Of a stretch of 6,709 bases of DNA, positions 1 through 5,478 are shown in pieces. The DNA is from Deltaproteobacteria bacterium. Lineage in GTDB: Bacteria > Desulfobacterota > DSM-4660 > Desulfatiglandales > HGW-15. The notes below the pieces were generated by a model, which saw only the letters and a list, made by a program, of their open reading frames with translations, did not search any database and was not told the origin of the DNA. Position 1 is the stretch's first letter; the number at the start of each line of letters is the position of its first letter. The DNA lies in NCBI GenBank assembly GCA_020342025.1, contig CP070840.1, positions 770,711 to 777,419 on the forward strand. The letters are read 5' to 3'. A program made the position numbers and the translations under genes.

Positions 1-3000
1 ATAAACGTAATGATAAGGGTGCGAAAGTCTTAGAGAGCCTCGGTCCCAGAGAGCTCACCTACTTGAGTCAAATCATCCCGCAGCTTGGAGGAGGCGACGA
101 GGTCCCCATAGATGAGAAAGAGGGTGAGTTCCGTGAAGGCATCTTTACCACTCTGGTCCATTTCATTCCCAAAATCGTGGGTAAACGTCCTCTTATCGTC
201 TTAATAGACGATCTTCACTTTGGCGATGAGGCAACGATGCTCCTCCTTCGCAAAATGATGTTGAGAGATGACCTCCCACTTTTTATCTGCGGTACATCCT
301 CGGAGACCAAAGAGGCAAAACCGGAGGAGAAAGGGCCCTTAGAAAGATTTTACGGTGCCTACGGTGAGGAACTGGGTCTTCAAAAGATCGTCCTTACCCC
401 CCTCACGGCCGCTCAGATAGCCAGGCATATGAAAAGAATATTTCCCAATGTAGACCAACCTCAGGATTTTGAGAATGAGCTGTTCCAGATTACACAAGGA
501 AATCCTCTTTTCATCAGTGAGATCTTGCGCAAGCTCGTCCTGGACCAACAAATCACCCTTGTGGGTCAGCGATGGGTTATCCGACCCCTAGAGGAGGGCT
601 ATCTCCCCAAGTCCCTCGAAGAGATCGTAACCCAGAAAATTGCCGCCCTAGATGAAGATAGCAGGCAAATGCTTGAGCAGGTATCCGCTCTTGGCGATGA
701 GGTCTCATTGAGTATGCTCATCGGAAGTTCCGAAGCCATGGAAGCGAAGGTCCTAGAGTTTATAGACCAGGCCGTAGCCCAAGGTCTTCTCCAGTCAGGC
801 TTTCAGCTAAACGATGAGGTGATACGGTTCTTGGGAAAGCGTGTCCTGGAAATTGCCTATGGTTCCATAGAACAGGAGAGAAAGCAGGAACTTCACGAGC
901 GTATTGGTAACTATCAAGAGACACTCTATCAGCGCCAGCTCTTACCCTCCGCTGCAACCCTTGCTTACCACTTCAAGCGTTCCACGGACCAGGAAAAGGC
1001 GGGAACATACGAGCGGATCCTAGCAACATCAAACGCTGGCAAATTCAATGCCCGGGAAGCTATCCTTTATACCGCCGAAGAACCGACTGAAGCTGCTGGC
1101 GCAGATATCCCCTTGGATGCTGACGGCCTAGCTCGTGTCCCCCATATGATACGCGAGTTTATGATCGCGGTCCGAAATATAAAGCTTTACCCACCCGGGA
1201 GTAAACCCGTCATCGGGGTCACGAAAACCCTGAAGACCAGAATCGATGGAATCCTGGAAAAAAATGAATACTTCAATATCATGCAAATAGAACGGGCCTT
1301 GGTGGTCAACGGACAGAAGATCAATACGAAGGACTTCAGGGTGGTCGCCCAGGGTTTTTTCGAACTCCTGAACCAACTTCAACTAAAGGGTATCGCTTTC
1401 CTCAAAGGCCTCTCCGAGCATGAGGTGGAAGTCATGTTGGAGGCCGTTGGTCGAACCGAGCAGAAGACCTTTGATGAACGCCACTGGGAACGCCTGATGA
1501 TTGAGAATCAGTTGGAACATATTGACCTAAAACAGATCCGGTACACCAGGAGGGGCAAGGCAGAAGGGCTGAAACCGAAGGAATTAGCAGGCAGAGGCAT
1601 CCCGGCTGAAACAGCAAAGGAGACAAGACTGGTGGCCGAAATCCTGCGCGGCCTGCTCAGTGCGGGGAGGACCATTAAACTCTATCCTTTAGAGAGTAAC
1701 GCCATAACCACTGTCCTTCAGACGATCGCAAAATGTGTACGCAGCTACATCAAGAACAGGGGTGTTCTCACCTTTTCCCGGGCCGAGGATGTCCTTTTGG
1801 TCAACGGCGAGAAGTTTGTTAGTTCCCAATTCAAAGTGTTTGGTGATACGTTCTACAAATACCTGGGAACCCTCGGGCTTAGCAGCCTCACCTTTTTGAA
1901 GCGCTTTACCGAACAAGAATTGAAAGCCTTTATTGGTGCCCTCGGAGATCTCCCTAGGGGTGTGGACAGTAAATTCTGGAAGCGCCTTGCCAAGGAGAAG
2001 CGAATCGCTGGCATCCTCTTTGACCGGCACCTCTACGAGGTTCAAGTTGCGGAAGCAGTCGGCCCCTCAGCAACGGGCGAGTTCCGTATACTAAGCGCCA
2101 TGGCTGCCGCAGAGGCGCAGATTGATGAAGCGATGGAGATGGAGGAGGTAGCGTTCGCCTCTCTGCTCGACAATTTTGAGGATCAGATAAAGGAACTCTT
2201 GCTCAATAAAGAAGAAGAGGAGATCAAGGAAGGGATCTTCAAGCTTTTTAAAAACTTGCCGGTGCAAGAAGTCGCAGATCGCAAAAGAGCCATCCAGCTC
2301 TGTCTAGGCCTCTTGGAGAGCCTTACGCCCGCCTTTCAGCATGACTTTGTGAGGCTTCTTGCGGCCCCCCTTCTCGCTGCTTTTTCTAAAGAGGATAATC
2401 CAGAGGTGATCGAGGCGATGGCAGCACTTTTTGACAGTATGCTCACGATCCTTATCCAGTTCGTTGAATATCGCACGGCTGGCCGGGTCTTATCCCACAT
2501 CAAGAAGCGCCAACGAGAACTAGAAGAAATCAAAGACTCCCATGCCCAGCTATTGGCAAAGAGGCTGCAAAGGAAGTTGGATCCCTCAACAGAAAAGCTG
2601 CTTCTGGAAGATCTGAAATCTGGAGACTCGACTCGGTTGCGAAACGCCGCCCAGTTGCTTGCCGCCCTTGGACAAGGGGCAGTACCATTTCTCATTGAGA
2701 TCATCAAACAGGAGGATGATTACAGGGCGCGCAAGATCTCTGCCATGTTGCTTGAGAAGCAGGGACCTGCTGTGGCGGAGCGTCTCAAAGAGTTGCTGAT
2801 CCTGGAGGTCACCCCACAGGAACGTTCACGAATCCTGGATGTCATCGACACCCTCACCGCTGATCTAAAAAAGGAACTCACCCACGCCCTGGGGGATGAG
2901 GATCCTCAGGTGCGACAGGCAGCCCTTCGCCTCGCTGAACGCCTGAACGACAACCAAACCATTGCGCTCCTCTTGGATCTGGCAAATACTCAGACAGGCA

Positions 3001-3365
3001 ACTTGGCTGTCTCCGCCATCAAATGCCTTGGGAAGCTGAAACCTCCCCATGTGGATGAGAAGTTGATCGACCTTTTGTATTCTGCCAAGGAAGACGAACT
3101 TTCCATCGTCTGCTGCCGTGCCCTGGGGCAGATCGCCAGCCCCGCCGCTATCGAGCCTTTAACCAGACTCCTCACGCCCCAAGGGTTCTTTTTTTTCCGA
3201 AAGAAACGCAATCCTGATGTTCGAGCCGCTGCCGCCTATGCCCTAGGCCGGATCTCTCATCCTGATGTCCATGGAATACTGGCACATTTTGTGGAAGATA
3301 AAGACCCCAGGATCCAAGAAATTGCCAGGTCCGTCATCGGCCCAGACAAATCAGCGGAGGATTAG
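1..3365 (+). CDS. STAND/AAA_16-type ATPase with duplicated central domain and C-terminal HEAT repeats (5' partial)
   Basis: This looks like the C-terminal part of a large cytoplasmic signalling or scaffold ATPase. The frame is open from base 3, so the TTG at 63 is not a convincing start and the gene begins upstream. Numbering from that TTG: residues 44-52 (LIVLIDDLH) are a Walker B strand of the AAA_16/STAND type; 141-160 contain the family's 'QGNPLFISEIL' motif; 181-222 resemble the helical segment that follows these ATPase domains. The Walker A loop must lie upstream. Residues 359-463 and 524-628 are two related domains, each with IKLYP and VNG motifs. A helical region (about 675-840) leads to HEAT-like repeats (about 840-1095), for example 'DEDPQVRQAALRLAE' and 'NPDVRAAAAYALGRI'. 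No membrane segment is seen. Related proteins carry kinase or cyclase domains N-terminally; whether this one does cannot be seen. The precise function is unknown. It converges on mtaB. Confidence 0.85.
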   Translation, partial: KRNDKGAKVLESLGPRELTYLSQIIPQLGGGDEVPIDEKEGEFREGIFTTLVHFIPKIVGKRPLIVLIDDLHFGDEATMLLLRKMMLRDDLPLFICGTSSETKEAKPEEKGPLERFYGAYGEELGLQKIVLTPLTAAQIARHMKRIFPNVDQPQDFENELFQITQGNPLFISEILRKLVLDQQITLVGQRWVIRPLEEGYLPKSLEEIVTQKIAALDEDSRQMLEQVSALGDEVSLSMLIGSSEAMEAKVLEFIDQAVAQGLLQSGFQLNDEVIRFLGKRVLEIAYGSIEQERKQELHERIGNYQETLYQRQLLPSAATLAYHFKRSTDQEKAGTYERILATSNAGKFNAREAILYTAEEPTEAAGADIPLDADGLARVPHMIREFMIAVRNIKLYPPGSKPVIGVTKTLKTRIDGILEKNEYFNIMQIERALVVNGQKINTKDFRVVAQGFFELLNQLQLKGIAFLKGLSEHEVEVMLEAVGRTEQKTFDERHWERLMIENQLEHIDLKQIRYTRRGKAEGLKPKELAGRGIPAETAKETRLVAEILRGLLSAGRTIKLYPLESNAITTVLQTIAKCVRSYIKNRGVLTFSRAEDVLLVNGEKFVSSQFKVFGDTFYKYLGTLGLSSLTFLKRFTEQELKAFIGALGDLPRGVDSKFWKRLAKEKRIAGILFDRHLYEVQVAEAVGPSATGEFRILSAMAAAEAQIDEAMEMEEVAFASLLDNFEDQIKELLLNKEEEEIKEGIFKLFKNLPVQEVADRKRAIQLCLGLLESLTPAFQHDFVRLLAAPLLAAFSKEDNPEVIEAMAALFDSMLTILIQFVEYRTAGRVLSHIKKRQRELEEIKDSHAQLLAKRLQRKLDPSTEKLLLEDLKSGDSTRLRNAAQLLAALGQGAVPFLIEIIKQEDDYRARKISAMLLEKQGPAVAERLKELLILEVTPQERSRILDVIDTLTADLKKELTHALGDEDPQVRQAALRLAERLNDNQTIALLLDLANTQTGNLAVSAIKCLGKLKPPHVDEKLIDLLYSAKEDELSIVCCRALGQIASPAAIEPLTRLLTPQGFFFFRKKRNPDVRAAAAYALGRISHPDVHGILAHFVEDKDPRIQEIARSVIGPDKSAED
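1137..1451 (+). other. Internal duplicated domain, copy 1 (within the ATPase-HEAT protein)
   Basis: This is the first copy of a 105-residue domain, residues 359-463 counted from the TTG at 63. It carries IKLYPP at 373-378, VVNG at 414-417 and an 'IAFLKGLSEHEVEVML' stretch at 444-459. It aligns without gaps to residues 524-628, at a constant offset of 165, with 31 of 105 identical positions by hand count. After the aligned block both copies continue with a conserved Trp (475 and 639), at an offset changed by one residue. The pattern 'xKLYP…', then a VNG turn, then a 'FLxGL(S/T)ExE' helix resembles a module often found with HEAT or HD domains in deltaproteobacterial proteins. That comparison is from memory, and no function is assigned. 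Confidence 0.75.
1632..1946 (+). other. Internal duplicated domain, copy 2 (within the ATPase-HEAT protein)
   Basis: This is the second copy of the 105-residue domain, residues 524-628 from the TTG at 63. It has IKLYPL at 538-543, LVNG at 579-582 and 'LTFLKRFTEQELKAFI' at 609-624. It is separated from copy 1 by a linker of about 60 residues rich in Lys, Arg and Glu (about 464-523). At about 30% identity the duplication is old, and the two copies have probably diverged in what they contact. Confidence 0.75.
2580..3347 (+). other. C-terminal HEAT-repeat solenoid (within the ATPase-HEAT protein)
   Basis: Residues about 840-1095 from the TTG at 63 form a series of paired helices of HEAT/PBS-lyase type. 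The clearest units are 'DSTRLRNAAQLLAALG' (855-870), 'DEDPQVRQAALRLAERL' (945-961), 'NLAVSAIKCLGKL' (980-992), 'DELSIVCCRALGQI' (1011-1024) and 'NPDVRAAAAYALGRI' (1050-1064), with 'DPRIQEIARSVIG' (1081-1093) closing the array. Such arrays normally act as protein-binding scaffolds. A basic, Phe-rich insertion (GFFFFRKKRN, 1041-1050) interrupts the last units. Confidence 0.75.
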
Positions 3366-3441
3366 AGAATCACCTCTGAGTAAAGGGTTTGGCGCTGCCC
3401 CAAAGGGCGGGTTGTTGCACTCCGAGTCGTTCTAATACCAC

Positions 3442-4770
3442 TTATTTCTGATTAGGGGTCTCGATGCGTTTTCCGATCACGTTATTCTCGCCTAACCCCT
3501 CTATCCGAACGGAAACCAACCTGTTTTTTTCCGCTCGAGCAGATGGAAAGCTGACCGACAGATAATTGTCGCTTAGACCTTTTACCAGCGCTTTGTTCTC
3601 TGATGCCCATCCCTCAGTGAGCACCGAAAACACTTCTCCCAGGCAAGACCTGTAGAAGGACTCCCGCTTTTCCCTCCCAAGCTTTCTCAATTTCCTCGCC
3701 CTCTCTTTCGTCACCTTCTGGTCAACCTGTCCAGAAAAACGGGCGGCCGCCGTCCCCTTTCTTGGGGAATAGGGAAATACATGGAGATAGGAGATAGGCA
3801 AATCCTGAATCAAGGAGAGTGTATTTTGATAGGCTTGGTCATCTTCCCCGGGGAACCCGGCCATGGTATCCACACCTATGGCTGCCAGCGGTACCCTCTC
3901 ACGAATCTGCTCCACAAGCCTTGCGAACTCCTGAGCCCCATAGCCCCTGTTCATTCTGTGCAAAATCCTGTCGTCACCGCTCTGAAGCGGGATGTGAAAA
4001 TGCCGACACAACCATTCTTCTGTGGCCATCATCTCTATGAGCCCATCTCCGATCTCATTGGGTTCGATTGAACTCAATCTGATCCTCATGGGAAAACCTT
4101 CTCTTTGGATCCTATGGAGCAACCCTTCAAGATCCGTCCCGTTCGTAAGATCTATCCCGTATTTTCCCAGGTGTATCCCTGTCAGGACCACCTCCTTGTA
4201 TCCATCCTTGGAAAGCGAATCGAGCATGGAGATAACTTTGGAGGTATCTAGACTCCTTAAGGGCCCCCTGGCAAAGGGAACGATACAATAGGTACAAAAG
4301 GACTCACATCCGTCCTGGATCTTCAAGAAGGCCCTGGTCCTACCCATAACCCCTTTTAAAGGAAGGACCTGGAAGCTTTCATCCGAGCCAAATCTGTCCC
4401 AAACGAGACACTGCTGACCCACATCTACCGTCGCAGTGAGAAAAACTGGCAGCCGCTCCTTCACCGTATTCCCTGCAATCAGATGGAGTCCCGGAATCTG
4501 GGAGAGTTCATCCGGAAATACCTGGCCATAACACCCTATGGCTGCCACTGCACCAGACGGATTCTCCCTTACGGCCTTTCTTATCGCCTGTCTTGACTGA
4601 TAAGAGGCCCTCTGCGTCACGATGCAGGTATTAATTACTGTAACGTCGGCTTGCTCTCCCTTACCCACCTCATTCAGACCCAAATCAAGCAAAGAGGCCT
4701 TCAACCAAGCGGACTCAAATTGGTTCACCTTGCAGCCAAGGGTTATGATTTTGAAAGAATTATTTTTCAT
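3442..4770 (-). CDS. mtaB: tRNA (N6-L-threonylcarbamoyladenosine(37)-C2)-methylthiotransferase MtaB
   Basis: This enzyme converts t6A at position 37 of ANN-decoding tRNAs to ms2t6A, using S-adenosylmethionine and two [4Fe-4S] clusters; it acts in the cytosol. The 442-residue length is normal for the family. The N-terminal UPF0004 domain (about 5-115) carries the auxiliary-cluster cysteines C13 (in TLGCKVNQ, the form typical of MtaB), C49 (NTC) and C80 (GCYG). The radical-SAM domain (about 140-365) carries C155, C159 and C162 in CESFCTYC, followed by 'IVPFARGPLRS'. Further family motifs are 'LTGIHLGKYG' (196-205), 'RLSSIEPNEI' (231-240), 'HIPLQSGDDRIL' (259-270) and 'GFPGED' (305-310). The C-terminal TRAM-like region spans about 372-436. 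All cluster ligands are present, so the gene looks functional. The ATG at 4770 gives the usual short lead-in to TLGCKVNQ, but no clear Shine-Dalgarno sequence precedes it. Immediately upstream is the repeat-rich intergenic region. Confidence 0.95.
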   Translation of the reverse strand: MKNNSFKIITLGCKVNQFESAWLKASLLDLGLNEVGKGEQADVTVINTCIVTQRASYQSRQAIRKAVRENPSGAVAAIGCYGQVFPDELSQIPGLHLIAGNTVKERLPVFLTATVDVGQQCLVWDRFGSDESFQVLPLKGVMGRTRAFLKIQDGCESFCTYCIVPFARGPLRSLDTSKVISMLDSLSKDGYKEVVLTGIHLGKYGIDLTNGTDLEGLLHRIQREGFPMRIRLSSIEPNEIGDGLIEMMATEEWLCRHFHIPLQSGDDRILHRMNRGYGAQEFARLVEQIRERVPLAAIGVDTMAGFPGEDDQAYQNTLSLIQDLPISYLHVFPYSPRKGTAAARFSGQVDQKVTKERARKLRKLGREKRESFYRSCLGEVFSVLTEGWASENKALVKGLSDNYLSVSFPSARAEKNRLVSVRIEGLGENNVIGKRIETPNQK

Positions 4771-4862
4771 TGCGCACTAAACAATAAGTTTCCCAAAATG
4801 CTGATAAAAGGTGCATAGAAAGTGATCGCTCGCGTCTTTGGCGAAGTTATCCCAGTTCCTGA

Positions 4863-4907
4863 AAGGCGATATCTCAAAAAAATTCCACCGGGCTTTGATA
4901 TCGCCTT
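4863..4907. repeat. Perfect 11-bp hairpin whose loop matches the right repeat arm
   Basis: AAGGCGATATC at 4863-4873 is the exact reverse complement of GATATCGCCTT at 4897-4907, leaving a 23-base loop. Bases 4869-4895, which cover the inner stem and loop, match the reverse complement of 5199-5226 with few differences (27 versus 28 bases; ATATCTC, a run of A, TTCCACCGG, CTT). This copy therefore has the same orientation as the left arm (5013-5118) and is inverted relative to the right arm. It holds the segment missing from the left arm. No T-run follows either stem arm, so it does not look like an intrinsic terminator. Confidence 0.6.
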
Positions 4908-5012
4908 GCCTCCGGCCCATAGGGACTACGGGGATGCCTGAGGCAGTCCTTGGGCCTGTCTTTGATTTCGGCACAAGGAACGCACTGGTTCCGTTACCTG
5001 CTTGAGATATTC

Positions 5013-5118
5013 GTAACCATTTAGATCTTTGAAAACCGTGAAACGATTCTGTCCCGTGCTGTCTTTTCAGGCCCATATCTATCCTGCCCTGAGAAGGTGA
5101 CCTCAGATTTGAGGGTTT
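5013..5118 (+). repeat. Left arm of a long interrupted inverted repeat
   Basis: Three blocks here recur in reverse complement in the right arm, in the same order. The outer block, 5013-5035 (GTAACC…AGATCTTTGAAAA), matches 5369-5391 at 22 of 23 positions. The middle block, 5045-5080 (containing TCTTTTCAGG and CATATCT), matches 5221-5255 with three mismatches and one single-base gap. The inner block, 5097-5118, matches 5173-5194 perfectly over 22 bases. The inner block also contains its own dyad, CCTCA-N4-TGAGG. The arm is about half the length of the right arm, so it has lost sequence or the right arm has gained some. Confidence 0.75.
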
Positions 5119-5172
5119 TACAATGCCCGTTGCTTGACACCACGACACATTCTGCCAGAAGTCCTGTTGCGT

Positions 5173-5391
5173 AAACCCTCAAATCTGAGGTCACGGCCAA
5201 GTCCGGTGGAACTCTTTTTGAGATATGGCCCTGAAAAGAGAGCACCGGACGAATCCCGATGCCCTGTTTTTTAGCATTGGTAGCGGTGTGGTTGCCTTTT
5301 GCAAGGGGCCCAATGGATATGCTCTTGAAGAAAGGGTGCCACACTGCTGCGAGCCACGAAACACGCTATTTTCAAAGATCTAAGTGGTTAC
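5173..5391 (-). repeat. Right arm of a long interrupted inverted repeat
   Basis: This is the longer partner of the left arm, in the opposite orientation, with a 54-base unique spacer (5119-5172) between the arms. It carries the inner block (5173-5194), then a segment absent from the left arm but present near 4869-4895 (here 5199-5226), the middle block (5221-5255), about 110 bases found nowhere else in the window (5256-5368), and the outer block (5369-5391). GGCCA at 5195-5199 can pair with TGGCC at 5226-5230 around the shared loop, echoing the hairpin at 4863-4907 with a different stem sequence. Confidence 0.7.
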
Positions 5392-5392
5392 T

Positions 5393-5433
5393 ACTGCACC
5401 ATATATTCATCTCTCACTGAGTGATGGTGCAGT
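5393..5433. repeat. 10-bp perfect inverted repeat between the dehydrogenase stop codon and the repeat arms
   Basis: ACTGCACCAT (5393-5402) and ATGGTGCAGT (5424-5433) are perfect reverse complements with a 21-base loop, which contains a smaller dyad, TCACT-G-AGTGA. A near copy of the right half, ATGGTACAG, lies at 5452-5460, differing from ATGGTGCAG by one base. The site is 46 to 86 bases past the dehydrogenase stop codon in the direction of that gene. It could serve as an RNA 3' hairpin, but no U-tract follows on either strand. A protein-binding dyad or the end of an inserted element is equally possible. Confidence 0.5.
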
Positions 5434-5478
5434 CTTCTCATACTGAAATTTATGGTACAGCGCAGCAGGATAGCTTGT

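Larger units (their letters stand above)
4771..5478. other. Repeat-rich intergenic region without a credible gene
   Basis: These 708 bases lie between mtaB and the upstream acyl-CoA dehydrogenase, both on the - strand. Two minus-strand open frames (4777-5148 and 5021-5344) overlap in different frames, show no recognisable motif, and run straight through repeat arms, so they are judged to be chance frames. What the stretch does contain is repeated sequence. An interrupted inverted duplication occupies 5013-5118 and 5173-5391, a third partial copy able to form a hairpin lies at 4863-4907, and an unrelated dyad lies at 5393-5433. A decayed or non-autonomous mobile element, or an intergenic repeat family, is the likeliest explanation. 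No transposase domain is visible. Confidence 0.65.

Noticed and set aside
63..65. TTG as the true start of the ATPase-HEAT gene
   Set aside because: The same frame is open back to base 3 and reads plausible coding sequence (for example KVLESLGPRELTYL). There is no ribosome binding site, and the ATPase domain would lack its Walker A loop.
3397..3408. GCCC-CAAA-GGGC hairpin as a terminator between the convergent genes
   Set aside because: The stem is only four base pairs and is followed by GGGTTGTTGC on one strand and no T-run on the other. The 76-base gap shows no better candidate.
5134..5139. TTGACA as a -35 promoter element in the repeat spacer
   Set aside because: No TATAAT-like sequence is found 16-18 bases downstream, and no gene follows on the + strand.
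4777..5148. Minus-strand open frame of 123 codons before mtaB
   Set aside because: It has no recognisable motif or ribosome binding site, and it runs through the left repeat arm and the 4863-4907 hairpin. The same repeat sequence in other copies is interrupted by stops or frame changes.
5021..5344. Minus-strand open frame of 107 codons
   Set aside because: It overlaps the previous frame in a different phase, spans both arms of the inverted repeat and its spacer, and shows no domain signature.
4863..5391. CRISPR array or integron attC sites
   Set aside because: There are too few copies, they occur in both orientations, the spacing is irregular, and no cas or integrase gene is present. The core sequences expected of attC simple sites were not found.
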